Assembly (NCBI GenBank): GCA_002238485.1
Contig: MPMG01000005.1
Coordinates: 162,876 to 226,875, forward strand
From: Chloroflexi bacterium bin20
GTDB taxonomy: Bacteria > Chloroflexota > Anaerolineae > Aggregatilineales > Phototrophicaceae
Direction: 5' to 3'
Length of the DNA: 64,000 nt
Every line of letters starts with the position of its first letter. Within the stretch, counting starts at the first letter, position 1. This document shows positions 25,921-34,807 of the stretch, one piece after another. Under the pieces are notes generated by a model, which worked only from the letters and a program-made list of their open reading frames with translations, was not told the origin of the DNA and searched no databases. The position numbers were made by a program, and so were the translations under genes.

Positions 25921-26163
25921 ATGGATGCACAAGCAACAATTCTGATGGGTAAAGCAATCGGCGCGGGTCTTGCCATGATTGGCGCGGCTGGCGGCGGCAT
26001 CGGCATCGGCTTGGCGGTCGGTGGCGCGGTAATGGCGATGGGGCGCAACCCCGACCATACAGCCACCATCCAGACCAACATGATCCTCGGCGTGGCTTTT
26101 GCCGAAGCGGTCGCCATCTATGCGCTGGTTGTTTCGCTGATCATCCTCTTCGTACTCAGCTAG
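25921..26163 (+). CDS. atpE: ATP synthase Fo subunit c
   Basis: This is an 80-aa two-helix protein. Helix 1 has the GxGxG packing motif (GGGIGIGLAVGG). The polar loop is RNPDH. Helix 2 carries the ion-binding Glu in GVAFAEAVAIYALVV. The Gln of helix 1 and the Ser/Thr after the Glu that mark sodium-type rings are absent, so a proton ring is expected. GGAGG lies before the ATG. Confidence 0.95.
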   Translation: MDAQATILMGKAIGAGLAMIGAAGGGIGIGLAVGGAVMAMGRNPDHTATIQTNMILGVAFAEAVAIYALVVSLIILFVLS

Positions 26164-26192
26164 CCAGTGCGGGAGGCAATGAGGAGAACATT

Positions 26193-26903
26193 ATGAGCGT
26201 ACTTGACACTTTGGGCATCAATCCCGGTCTGATGCTGATCTGGCTGATCGCTTTCATCGTGCTCTACACGGTGCTGACGCGCTTCATCTATGATCCGCTG
26301 ACCAATGTGCTGAACGAGCGGCGCAATCGCATCGCCAAGGGCTTGGATGATGCCGCAGCCGCAGCAGCAGCCCGTCAAAATGCCGAAGCCGAAGCCGAGA
26401 AGATCCTGGCGCAGGCGCGCAGCGAAGCGCAAAAGGTCATCGACGAAGCGCGGGGCCGAGGCGAAGATGTCGCTAGTGGCATTGAGCAAGAAGCCCGTCA
26501 AACTGCCGCCAAGATCCAATACGACGCCCAGACCGAAGCAGTCGCGACGCGCAATGCCGAGTTGGGCAACCTGCGCGAGCAAGTCCTGCAGATTTCGGTC
26601 GCCGTCGCCAGCCGCATCCTGGGCGAAAGCATCGACTCAGCCAAGCAGCAATCGCTGGTCAACAGCTTCATCGCCGAACTGCCAGCCGATGCGCGTGGAC
26701 TGGGCGGCAGCATCGAAGTCGTCAGCGCCATGCCTTTGACAGAAGGCGAGCAAAGTCAAATAACTGGCGAAGTCGGCGCGTCCGACGCTAGCTTCAGCGT
26801 AGACCCATCTATCCTGGGCGGCTTGATCGTGCGCTGGTCGGGCGGCATGGTCGATGGCAGCGTGCGCTCACAACTGAGCCAGATGGCGCGCAACCTGAAT
26901 TAA
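26193..26903 (+). CDS. atpF: ATP synthase subunit b fused to a delta C-terminal domain
   Basis: This 236-aa protein is longer than a standard b subunit (about 160 aa). Residues 10-30 are the membrane helix, and 35-155 the charged coiled-coil stalk with the usual TRFIYDPLTNVLNERR junction. From about 165 it becomes a beta domain matching the C-terminal third of subunit delta/OSCP: VVSAMPLTEGE and then GGLIVRWSGGMVDGSVRSQL, which parallels the E. coli delta ending GVIIRAGDMVIDGSVRGRL (from memory). The N-terminal helical domain of delta is not present. The next gene is not atpH but murE, behind a terminator. Confidence 0.88.
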   Translation: MSVLDTLGINPGLMLIWLIAFIVLYTVLTRFIYDPLTNVLNERRNRIAKGLDDAAAAAAARQNAEAEAEKILAQARSEAQKVIDEARGRGEDVASGIEQEARQTAAKIQYDAQTEAVATRNAELGNLREQVLQISVAVASRILGESIDSAKQQSLVNSFIAELPADARGLGGSIEVVSAMPLTEGEQSQITGEVGASDASFSVDPSILGGLIVRWSGGMVDGSVRSQLSQMARNLN

Positions 26904-26935
26904 GCGATCCTCGCAGCCCAAAACCCAAGAACTAG

Positions 26936-26971
26936 ACGCGCTGGAGTGCATTCCGGCGCGTTTGTGTTTGT
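26936..26971 (+). terminator. Rho-independent terminator after atpF
   Basis: ACGCGC-TGGA and TTCC-GGCGCGT form a 10-bp stem with one G-U pair around a GTGCAT loop. It is followed by TTTGTGTTTGT. It shows that the Fo transcript ends after atpF, without F1 genes. Confidence 0.7.
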
Positions 26972-27027
26972 CAGGCCTGCGGAATCGTGTTTGAATACGG
27001 GTGCGCCAATCCTTGGACCCATAGGCC

Positions 27028-28581
27028 ATGCCCAAAACCCTGCGCGACTTGCTTGCCGCTCTCCCCGCCTCAGACATCCTCTCCAGCGCTGGCGACTTGG
27101 CCACGCCCATCGGCGCGCCCGTGGTCGAATCCAGCCTGGATATGCAGCCGGGCGGAGTCTTTGTGGCTCGCAAAGGACAATCCAGCGATGGCCACTGTTT
27201 CATCGGCTCTGCCCTGGCTGCTGGCGCGGCCGCAATCGTGGGCGAGGCGGACATTTCTTCGCTGCCCGTCCCCTACATTCGACTGCGAAATGCCCAGCAA
27301 GCTATCGGCAAACTGGCGGCAGCATACTACGAGTTCCCGTCTCGCAAATTGGTCGTCATCGGCGTGACCGGCACCGATGGCAAGACGACTACTTGTCACC
27401 TGCTGCACAGCATTCTCAAGCGCGCAGATGGCATCCGACCCGGCTACATCAGCACGATATCAGCCGACTTCGGTGCTGAGACCGCGCCGACTGGCTTGCA
27501 TGTGACCACGCCGGGCGCCCCGCGGATTCAAGCCTATCTGGCGAAAATGGTCGAAGCTCGCCTTAGTCATTGCATCCTGGAGATGACCAGTCACGGCCTG
27601 GCACAGGGACGGCTCTCTGGGGTCGATATCGATTTGGCGGCGCTGACCAATGTCCAGCACGAGCATCTCGATTATCACGGCAGTTGGGAAGCCTACCGCG
27701 ATGCCAAAGCCATCCTGTTTCGTATGCTCGCCGATTCCTGGCGCATGCAGGCTATTCCCAAAGTTTCTATCATAAATGCCGACGACCAATCGGCAAATTA
27801 TTTTGCCGCGATACCTGCGAGCCGCGTCTCGCGATACGGTATCGAGAATGCGGCCGATTACCGCGCCAGCGACATCATCCACGGGGCGGCTGCCACCAGC
27901 TTCCAAACCTGTGGACAGACGATACAGTTGCCTCTGCCGGGCGACTTCAACATTTCCAACGCCCTGGCTGCCATCGCTGCGGCGCGTGCACTGGGTGTCG
28001 AATGGGACGCGATAAAGCATGGCATCGCCGCTGTAGAGTTGATCTCCGGGCGCATGGAACGGATTGACGCAGGGCAAGACTTCATCGCCATGGTCGACTT
28101 CGCGCATAGTCCCAATGCCCTGAAAAGCGCGCTGAATGCTTGTCGGACCATGCTGGCGGATAGCAAGCGCATCATCGCCGTATTTGGCAGCGCTGGCTTG
28201 CGCGATGTGCAGAAGCGCCGCTTGATGGCAGAGACCTCGGCAGAGCTGGCGGACTTGTCCATCCTCACTGCCGAAGACCCACGCACGGAGTCGCTGGACG
28301 ACATCCTCGAGATGATGGCGCAGGGCTGTCGCGCGCATGGCGGCATCGAGGGCGAGACTTTCTGGCGCATACCCGATCGTGGCTTGGCCATATACCGAGC
28401 CTGTAGACTGGCGCAGACAGGCGACCTGGTCATCGTCTGTGGCAAGGGACACGAGCAGAGCATGTGTTTTGGCAGCACCGAGTTTCCCTGGGATGACCGC
28501 GAGGCGCTGCGTTCGGCGCTGGCTGGCGCGCCGCTGGCCACCTTGCCCACAGCAGACAAGCACCCCTATGCGGCGAATTGA
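27028..28581 (+). CDS. murE: UDP-N-acetylmuramoyl-tripeptide synthetase (MurE-like)
   Basis: This 517-aa Mur ligase adds the third amino acid to UDP-MurNAc-L-Ala-D-Glu. The ATP loop GVTGTDGKTTT, the TTPGAPRIQ UDP-substrate region, the EMTSHGLAQGR segment (with the usual S-H pair) and TNVQHEHLDYHGSWEAY are clear. The specificity motif, DNPR in Dap enzymes and DNPA in Staphylococcus Lys enzymes, reads EDPR here. This fits a Lys/Orn-type or relaxed enzyme, but that is inference. The ribosome site is weak. It overlaps the downstream glycosyltransferase by 14 bases, heading an envelope operon. Confidence 0.88.
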   Translation: MPKTLRDLLAALPASDILSSAGDLATPIGAPVVESSLDMQPGGVFVARKGQSSDGHCFIGSALAAGAAAIVGEADISSLPVPYIRLRNAQQAIGKLAAAYYEFPSRKLVVIGVTGTDGKTTTCHLLHSILKRADGIRPGYISTISADFGAETAPTGLHVTTPGAPRIQAYLAKMVEARLSHCILEMTSHGLAQGRLSGVDIDLAALTNVQHEHLDYHGSWEAYRDAKAILFRMLADSWRMQAIPKVSIINADDQSANYFAAIPASRVSRYGIENAADYRASDIIHGAAATSFQTCGQTIQLPLPGDFNISNALAAIAAARALGVEWDAIKHGIAAVELISGRMERIDAGQDFIAMVDFAHSPNALKSALNACRTMLADSKRIIAVFGSAGLRDVQKRRLMAETSAELADLSILTAEDPRTESLDDILEMMAQGCRAHGGIEGETFWRIPDRGLAIYRACRLAQTGDLVIVCGKGHEQSMCFGSTEFPWDDREALRSALAGAPLATLPTADKHPYAAN

Positions 28582-30259
28582 CTGGCTGGCGGTTACGCTG
28601 CTGCTCCTGTTTGCCGCGGCTCTTCGCATCATCGGCATCAGCTATGGCGGCTTGAATCCCGATTATTTCCCGTCGTATACGCTCTTTGGCATGGTGCATG
28701 ACCAGCTGCCCATCCAGCCGGACGAATACCTCAATGTCACCACGCCGGTCAACATGGCGCTGCGCAAGCGACTCAATCCGGATTTCTTTGAATATCCGTC
28801 TCTGATTATGAACAGCAACCTGGCGCTGTTTACGCTGACGGGTTCGCTGGAAGGCTATTCGCTGGAGCCGCGGGATGGACGGTCGCTGCGCAGTTATGCC
28901 GAGCACCGGCTTTATGTCCTATCGCGCATGTATTCACTGGCGGGTGGCATGCTGCAAGTAGCCTGCGCGTATGCGATTGGACGCTTGCTGGCTGGGCATT
29001 ACGCGGCGCTGTGCAGTGGTCTGCTGGTGGCGGTTTGTTTCACGCTGGTGCAACATGCGCATTACATCAAGCCGGGCACGCTGGCGACGGGCTGGATGAT
29101 GCTGGCGGCCTGGGCGGCGCTGGCTTCGTTGCATGCCCATGATGCGCGCGCTCGTTTTCGGCTGGTTCTGCTGACGGGCATCGCCACGGGCTTGGCGGCG
29201 ACAACGCGATACAATGCCGCTGCTGTCGCGCCCCTCGTGCTCGCAGTTGGCTTGATTCTGGCATACCGACATCGAGCCAGGGCATTTTGGCGCTGGGTCT
29301 TGGCTTCCTGGATGCTGATGCCGCTGGTTTTCTTCGTGGGCAGCCCCTACATCCTGCGCGACTTCAGGCGCTTTTGGCAGGACTTCAGTTATATCGTCGG
29401 TCAGTTCACGACCACGGGCGCCAATGTCGCCGACTACTTCCTGGTCGATCACATGACTGGGCTGGCGTATATTGTGCTGTATACAGCTGTCTTGGGTCTG
29501 GGCATCCCGGCCCTGGGCTTCGCAGCCATGTCATTGGTCGCCTGCTGGCGTGGCAACGGCGCATGGGGAGCGCGCTCGCGTGGATCGTCGCGTTTGGGCG
29601 TCGCGCTGATAGCTGGGCTGGTCCTTTTGTATGCGGCGGTCGCTCTGCGCACCATCCGCCCCGGGCACAGCGACAATCTCGCTATGTTGATGATGCCCTT
29701 CGTGGCGACCCTGGCGGGAATCGGCGCGGGCTGCTTGGTCGAGCGGTTGCCATTGCCCCAGCGCATAAGCATGCCAGCCCTGCTGCTGTTGCTGATCATC
29801 CAGCCGCTGACTTTGTCGCTGCAAGTCGTGCAGATATTCAGCCTGCCCGATACACGCCATATCATGCTGGACTTTGTGCATGAGCATATTGAACCGGGCG
29901 CGCGTTTCTTCCTCAATGGACCCTACAACCTGCCACTGGACGAGTCGATTTATCCCAATACGCAGCAGTTTGTCGTCTATGCGCCCACGCTGCCCAGCGG
30001 CGATGACTATGATTACTTGGTCTATTCGGACGCGCTGGCATTCGACATTCTGCGTTCGGTGGACATCGTGCCGCCGGCGGTCATCCAGCATCAGCATGAG
30101 ATTTTGGCTGTGCATGATGAGACGTACACGCGCGTCGCCGAGATCGATCGTTCGCATTGGTTGGGTTCACAAGCCATGATGAACACCGCCTCGTATTGGC
30201 ACCAGCCAAGGCTGATTCTCTATTGCCTCAATTCCGCCAGTTGTGAGACTTTCGGCTAG
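28568..30259 (+). CDS. membrane glycosyltransferase, PMT/GT39-like
   Basis: This is a 563-aa polytopic protein with roughly ten to twelve membrane helices. The first extracytoplasmic loop has PDEYLNVTTP, an acidic pair like the catalytic Asp-Glu of PMT/ArnT GT-C enzymes that use polyprenyl-phosphate sugars. The hydrophobic part is followed by a soluble C-terminal segment of about 120 residues. I start at the ATG at 28568, inside the murE end; the track's 640-aa form starts well inside murE. The acceptor is unknown; the neighbourhood suggests a cell-surface glycan or glycoprotein. Confidence 0.7.
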   Translation: MRRIDWLAVTLLLLFAAALRIIGISYGGLNPDYFPSYTLFGMVHDQLPIQPDEYLNVTTPVNMALRKRLNPDFFEYPSLIMNSNLALFTLTGSLEGYSLEPRDGRSLRSYAEHRLYVLSRMYSLAGGMLQVACAYAIGRLLAGHYAALCSGLLVAVCFTLVQHAHYIKPGTLATGWMMLAAWAALASLHAHDARARFRLVLLTGIATGLAATTRYNAAAVAPLVLAVGLILAYRHRARAFWRWVLASWMLMPLVFFVGSPYILRDFRRFWQDFSYIVGQFTTTGANVADYFLVDHMTGLAYIVLYTAVLGLGIPALGFAAMSLVACWRGNGAWGARSRGSSRLGVALIAGLVLLYAAVALRTIRPGHSDNLAMLMMPFVATLAGIGAGCLVERLPLPQRISMPALLLLLIIQPLTLSLQVVQIFSLPDTRHIMLDFVHEHIEPGARFFLNGPYNLPLDESIYPNTQQFVVYAPTLPSGDDYDYLVYSDALAFDILRSVDIVPPAVIQHQHEILAVHDETYTRVAEIDRSHWLGSQAMMNTASYWHQPRLILYCLNSASCETFG

Positions 30260-30322
30260 CGCAGTTGTACAAAATCCCAGGTGAGGCAGGCGCTCGCCGC
30301 GAAAAACGCAATGTGAAGCTTA

Positions 30323-30331
30323 TGCTAGAAT
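30323..30331 (+). promoter_or_regulatory. candidate extended -10 promoter
   Basis: TG-C-TAGAAT lies about 30 bases before the GTG of the GT2 gene. No good -35 is seen, which an extended -10 does not require. Confidence 0.35.
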
Positions 30332-30361
30332 GAGCGCTGGTTGATTCGGCGAGAGGCGCTC

Positions 30362-31267
30362 GTGCACGATATCGGCATCGTCATCGTCAACTGGAATACC
30401 TGCGATTTGCTGCGGCGCTGTCTGGAGACGGTCTTCGCCAGCCGGGGTGAGTTGAGCAAGCGCGTCGTGGTCGTCGACAACGCCTCCAGCGATGGCAGCG
30501 CAGACATGGTTGCCGACTGTTTCCCGCAGGTCGAGTTGATCGCCAAAACCGACAATCTGGGCTATCCGCGCGGCAACAATGTCGGCTTGCGGCATTTGGG
30601 ATTCCATGCAAAAAGCGATGTTTCCGCCGAAGCGCCACGGTATGCTCTGCTGCTGAACCCCGATACCGAATTGCCGCCCGCCGCGCTGGAAGATATGCTG
30701 GCATTCATGGATGCGCGGCTGGATATCGGCGCTGCTGGTCCAAAGCTGATATTGCCCGATGGCAGCCTGGACCGAGCCTGCCGCCGCGGTTTTCCCACGC
30801 CCTTGGTCAGCTTCTATCACTATGCTGGTTTTGCCAGGCTCTTCCCGCGCAGCCGCCGCTTTGGACTGTATAACATGACCTTCGCCGATGAAAACCAGGA
30901 CATAGAAGTCGACTCGGTGGTGGGCGCGTTCATGCAGGTGCGTCGCGAAGCCATCGAGCGCGTCGGCTTGCTGGACGAAGCCTTCTTCATGTATGGCGAA
31001 GACCTGGACTGGGCGTATCGAGTCAAGGCGGCTGGCTACAAAATCTGGTATCATGCTGGTGTAACGGTCAAGCATGTCAAGCGCGCCGCCAGTCGTCAAA
31101 GTCCACGCGCTCAATTTGAGTTTTGGCGGGCGATGCTGATCTTTTACCGCAAGCACTTTCGCCGCGACACAGTGCTGCCTGTCCACCTGCTGATCTTGAC
31201 TGCGCTGTTGTACAAGGGAGGTCCTAGCTTATGGCAGGAAATCCGCCGACCGACGTCAACACCATAA
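30362..31267 (+). CDS. GT2-family glycosyltransferase (rhamnosyltransferase-like)
   Basis: This 301-aa cytoplasmic GT-A enzyme has the family opening IVIVNWNTCDLLRRCL, then VVVDNASSDGS for the nucleotide-sugar Asp. A long insertion precedes the LLNPDTELPP (DxD-like) motif, and FFMYGEDLDWAYRVKAAGY is the acceptor-side ED motif seen in WbbL-like rhamnosyltransferases. I choose GTG at 30362 because GAGAGG lies 6 bases upstream; the track's TTG at 30341 is less likely. It overlaps the next gene by 37 bases, so the two are coupled and likely act on one polyprenyl-linked glycan. Confidence 0.82.
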   Translation: MHDIGIVIVNWNTCDLLRRCLETVFASRGELSKRVVVVDNASSDGSADMVADCFPQVELIAKTDNLGYPRGNNVGLRHLGFHAKSDVSAEAPRYALLLNPDTELPPAALEDMLAFMDARLDIGAAGPKLILPDGSLDRACRRGFPTPLVSFYHYAGFARLFPRSRRFGLYNMTFADENQDIEVDSVVGAFMQVRREAIERVGLLDEAFFMYGEDLDWAYRVKAAGYKIWYHAGVTVKHVKRAASRQSPRAQFEFWRAMLIFYRKHFRRDTVLPVHLLILTALLYKGGPSLWQEIRRPTSTP

Positions 31268-32703
31268 GTCCTCGCTCGCTTAGCCTCAGCAACGACCATC
31301 TCAAGGCGCTTTCGACAGCCACACTGCTGCTTGCAGACGCCATCATGCTGGTGGTGGCATTTATTGCCAGTTATGAAGCCCGCGAGTTTTTGCCTTTCTT
31401 TGCGCGTCCGCAAGAACAGCCCGCGCCATCGCAATACCTGCCCACCATCATTCTGCATACCTCGACCGTGGTGGCCATGTTTTATTTCTCGCAACTGTAT
31501 CACCTCAAGCGCGCTTTTAGCCGCATCGACCAACTGCGCAACGTCATCGGCACGGTCACGCTGGGAACCCTGCTGGCCAGCGGCATGCAAGAATTTTTGC
31601 TGCAAAATACATCGCTAGAAACAGCCTATCCGCGCAGCCTGCTGTTTTATGTCTGGTTCTTCAGCGTCGTCTTCACAGTCATGGGACGCGAGGTGCATCG
31701 CCGGCTGTGGACACTGCTGCGGCGGCGGGGCGTGGTTCGCGACAACCTGCTGATCGTTGGCGATGGTCCCTTCGCCCATGACATCACCAGCCACATCCGC
31801 AACAACCCGGAACTCGGTTATGTCATCGTGGGCATCGTCACTGACGAGCCAAAACAGGGCGAGATGCTGGGTTATCCTTTCATCGGCGTATATACCGATA
31901 TCCCGCGCCTGATTGATGACCTGCAAGTCGAGCAGGTGATTGTCGCGCTGACCGACTACCGACGGGGCGAAGTGCTAGATTTGATTGAACTGTGCCAGCG
32001 CGGCAAAGTCGATATCAAAGTCTTCCCGGACATGTTTTCTTATGTTGTGGGCGACTTGAATGTCGATGACCTGGGCGGCATGGCGCTGCTGACCGTGCGA
32101 GATATCGCGCTGCGCGGCTGGAAGCTGAGTCTCAAGCGAGCCATGGACCTCTTTGGCGCTGGCATGGGCTTGGTCGTTCTGTCGCCGCTGATGCTGCTGA
32201 CGGCGCTGCTGATCCGCCTGGAGTCGCGCGGGTCGGTCTTTTATTCGCAAGTGCGCATGGGCTTGGACGGCCGCCCCTTCCCGATGATCAAATTTCGCTC
32301 TATGCGCGCCGATGCCGAAACCAATGGCCGTACCTGGACGGTCGAAAATGACGAACGGGTAACCCGCCTGGGGCGTTTCATGCGCGGCAACAACTGGGAC
32401 GAAATCCCGCAGTTGATCAATGTGCTGCTCGGCCAGATGAGCCTGGTCGGTCCACGCCCGGAACGTCCCATGTATGTGCAAGAGTTTGGGCGTCAGATAC
32501 CCGATTATATGATGCGCCATCGCGAGAAAGCCGGCATGACCGGTTGGGCGCAGGTCAATGGAATGCGCGGCGATACCTCGATCGCCCTGCGCACCGAATT
32601 CGACCGCCATTATGTCGAAAACTGGTCGCTTTGGCTGGATATCGTCATCATCATCCGCACCATCTGGCAGACCGTCACGCGCTCCAACCGCAACGCGTAT
32701 TGA
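31231..32703 (+). CDS. polyprenyl-phosphate sugar-1-phosphate transferase (WcaJ/CpsE type)
   Basis: This 490-aa initiating enzyme of exopolysaccharide or surface glycan synthesis has four N-terminal membrane helices (about 25-160) and a Rossmann-like domain (LLIVGDGPFAHDI near 172). The C-terminal sugar transferase domain has KRAMDLFGAG, VRMGLDGRPFPMIKFRSM, LVGPRPERP and MTGWAQVNGMRGDT, all family signatures. It transfers a hexose-1-phosphate from UDP-sugar to undecaprenyl phosphate at the membrane. GGGAGG precedes the ATG. With the GT2 and PMT-like genes it forms a small glycan module downstream of murE. Confidence 0.88.
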   Translation: MAGNPPTDVNTISPRSLSLSNDHLKALSTATLLLADAIMLVVAFIASYEAREFLPFFARPQEQPAPSQYLPTIILHTSTVVAMFYFSQLYHLKRAFSRIDQLRNVIGTVTLGTLLASGMQEFLLQNTSLETAYPRSLLFYVWFFSVVFTVMGREVHRRLWTLLRRRGVVRDNLLIVGDGPFAHDITSHIRNNPELGYVIVGIVTDEPKQGEMLGYPFIGVYTDIPRLIDDLQVEQVIVALTDYRRGEVLDLIELCQRGKVDIKVFPDMFSYVVGDLNVDDLGGMALLTVRDIALRGWKLSLKRAMDLFGAGMGLVVLSPLMLLTALLIRLESRGSVFYSQVRMGLDGRPFPMIKFRSMRADAETNGRTWTVENDERVTRLGRFMRGNNWDEIPQLINVLLGQMSLVGPRPERPMYVQEFGRQIPDYMMRHREKAGMTGWAQVNGMRGDTSIALRTEFDRHYVENWSLWLDIVIIIRTIWQTVTRSNRNAY

Positions 32704-32711
32704 GCGCCGAA

Positions 32712-33044
32712 ATGGATCTGGATACGCTTACCCGCGAGATGTACGCCTTTGTCGAAAGCAAGGGCTGGCTCGATGGCGATTCGCCAAAGCAGCAGACTTC
32801 GCGCAACCTGGCGATCTCGCTGGCGCTGGAGGCAAGCGAAGTGCTGGAACACTTCCAATGGAGCGAAGAGGCGCAGCAGCCCGAAGCCCTGGCGGAGGAA
32901 CTGGCTGATGTCATGCTCTATCTTTTGCAGCTGGCGAGCCTCAGCGGCATCGATCTGGGCGAGGCAGTGATGCACAAACTGCGCAAGAATCAGTCGCGCG
33001 ACTGGGCAGCGCCCGCTGGAGATGACGCACCATCGGGTCTGTGA
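32712..33044 (+). CDS. MazG-like nucleotide pyrophosphohydrolase
   Basis: This 110-aa all-alpha NTP pyrophosphatase is of the MazG/dCTPase fold. The metal-binding pattern appears as LALEASEVLEHFQW (first ExxE) and EELADVMLYLLQL (the EExxD helix), the hallmark of the fold. It is likely a house-cleaning enzyme for non-canonical nucleotides. The ATG at 32712 starts 8 bases after the transferase stop; the track's 166-aa version reads back into that gene. Confidence 0.8.
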   Translation: MDLDTLTREMYAFVESKGWLDGDSPKQQTSRNLAISLALEASEVLEHFQWSEEAQQPEALAEELADVMLYLLQLASLSGIDLGEAVMHKLRKNQSRDWAAPAGDDAPSGL

Positions 33045-33067
33045 ATTCCGTCAGCAGCCTGTATAAT
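33039..33067 (+). promoter_or_regulatory. promoter of proS
   Basis: A perfect TATAAT (33062-33067) lies 46 bases before the proS ATG. The matching -35 (CTGTGA at 17 bases) is weak. Confidence 0.5.
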
Positions 33068-33113
33068 GCCCCTGGCCTGCAGACGGCAGCGCCGCATCTG
33101 GGAAGGAAGCCGC

Positions 33114-34556
33114 ATGGCTGAACAAGCTGTAACTGCGCAGAGCGCAGACTTTTCGCGCTGGTACAACGAGATCGTCTATCGTGCTGATCTGGCTGCTCCA
33201 TCGCCGGTGCGCGGTTGTGTCATCATCAAGCCCTATGGCTATGAGATCTGGGAAGGCATCAAAGCCGGCCTGGACAGGCGCTTCAAAGCCACGGGCCATC
33301 AAAATGCGTACTTCCCGCTGTTCATCCCAGAAAGTTACATTCGCCGCGAAGCCCAGCATGTCGAAGGCTTCAGCCCCGAGCTGGCGGTGGTCACCCATGC
33401 TGGCGGCAAAGAACTGGAAGAGCCGCTGGTCGTGCGTCCCACTTCGGAGACTGTCATCGGCGAGGCTTTCAGCGACTGGATCCAGTCCTACCGCGACCTG
33501 CCGCTGTTGATCAACCAGTGGGCAAATGTCGTCCGCTGGGAGCTGCGCACGCGGCCCTTCCTGCGCACCGCCGAGTTCTTGTGGCAAGAAGGTCACACCG
33601 CGCATGCCACGCATGGCGAAGCCGAAGCAGAAACGCGCCAGATGCTGGATATCTATGCCGATTTCGCCATGGAAGATGCGGCGATACCGGTGATCAAAGG
33701 CGAAAAGAGCCGCATGGAGCGCTTTGCGGGCGCCTTGCGCACCTACACAATCGAAGCCATGATGCGCGACAAGCGAGCGCTGCAATCGGGCACCAGCCAC
33801 AATCTGGGGCAGAACTTCGCCAAAGCTTTCGACATCCACTACCTGTCCGAGAACAATGTGCAAGAGTATTGCTGGACGACCAGCTGGGGTCTGAGTACGC
33901 GCATGGTGGGCGCAGTCGTCATGACGCACGGCGATGACAAGGGCTTGCGACTGCCGCCCAAGTTGGCGCCCTATCAGGTAGTGATCGTGCCTATTATCCG
34001 CCGCGATGCCCAACGCAGCGCTGTCATGGAAACGGTCGAACGCCTGTGTGCCGAGCTGGTCGCCGCTGGCATTCGCGTGCATGTCGATCGGCGCGAGGGT
34101 CAATCGCCCGGCTTCAAGTTCAATGACTGGGAGATGCGCGGTGTGCCAGTGCGCATAGAGATCGGTCCCAAAGATGTTGAGAACGACAATGCGGTGCTTG
34201 CGCGGCGCGATGTGCCGGGCAGGGCGGGTAAGCAATTTGTGCCCCAAGCGGGTATAACAGATGTCGTGCGCGACCTGCTCGCCGATATTCAGCGCAGCTT
34301 GCTGGATGACGCTCGTGCCTTCCGCGACGCGCATATTGTCGATGTCGACGATTATGCCCAGCTCTGCGCTGCGGTCGAAGCGGGCGAGTGGGCGAGGGCA
34401 GCCTGGGCGGGCAGCGATGCCGATGAACAGCGAGTCAAGGACGAGACGGGCGCTACCATCCGCTGCTTTCCGTTTGATCAGCCGGAACGAGTGGGCAACT
34501 GTATCGTATCCGGGCACAGTGCCGACAAGGTGGCTTTGTTCGCCAAAGCCTATTGA
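33114..34556 (+). CDS. proS: prolyl-tRNA synthetase, short (type 3 / eukaryote-like)
   Basis: This 480-aa class II enzyme has class II motifs visible in GYEIWEGIKAGLD (motif 1 region), VVRPTSETVIG, RWELRTRPFLRTAEFLWQEGHTAH (motif 2) and TTSWGLSTRMVGAVVMTHGDDKG (motif 3). The length and the absence of the insertion editing domain between motifs 2 and 3 place it in the short, archaeal/eukaryote-like class found in several bacterial phyla. I start at the ATG at 33114, which has GGAAGGA upstream. Confidence 0.93.
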   Translation: MAEQAVTAQSADFSRWYNEIVYRADLAAPSPVRGCVIIKPYGYEIWEGIKAGLDRRFKATGHQNAYFPLFIPESYIRREAQHVEGFSPELAVVTHAGGKELEEPLVVRPTSETVIGEAFSDWIQSYRDLPLLINQWANVVRWELRTRPFLRTAEFLWQEGHTAHATHGEAEAETRQMLDIYADFAMEDAAIPVIKGEKSRMERFAGALRTYTIEAMMRDKRALQSGTSHNLGQNFAKAFDIHYLSENNVQEYCWTTSWGLSTRMVGAVVMTHGDDKGLRLPPKLAPYQVVIVPIIRRDAQRSAVMETVERLCAELVAAGIRVHVDRREGQSPGFKFNDWEMRGVPVRIEIGPKDVENDNAVLARRDVPGRAGKQFVPQAGITDVVRDLLADIQRSLLDDARAFRDAHIVDVDDYAQLCAAVEAGEWARAAWAGSDADEQRVKDETGATIRCFPFDQPERVGNCIVSGHSADKVALFAKAY

Positions 34557-34603
34557 ACACGCTGACGGCGCGAAACGCTAACGAAGTTCTAAGGCTTTTC
34601 GCA

Positions 34604-34623
34604 ATTGTGAAAATTGACACAAT
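34604..34623. promoter_or_regulatory. inverted repeat overlapping the -35, possible operator
   Basis: ATTGTG, 8 bases, CACAAT: a perfect 6-bp inverted repeat that overlaps the TTGACA of the NYN promoter, where a repressor would act. No cognate regulator is identified. Confidence 0.35.
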
Positions 34624-34642
34624 CGAACTATTGCTGTAGACT
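34614..34642 (+). promoter_or_regulatory. strong promoter of the NYN gene
   Basis: TTGACA, a 17-base spacer and TAGACT. The leader to the start codon is about 160 bases and holds no gene I can see. Confidence 0.65.
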
Positions 34643-34807
34643 GCTAATTGGCGTACGGGAAAGCAACCCAGATTCTTATTACGATGAGATGATTTTCTAT
34701 CGCAGCACTTATCGCAAATTGAACTCTCGCCCTGCCACATGGACACAGCGGGTTTGATGTCGGTGTTTCATTAGGGCATGACGGGTTCGTGATTCTTGGA
34801 AATGAAG

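Noticed and set aside
28337-28567. N-terminal extension of the GT39-like ORF
   Set aside because: Lies entirely inside murE, and the hydrophobic protein starts naturally at 28568.
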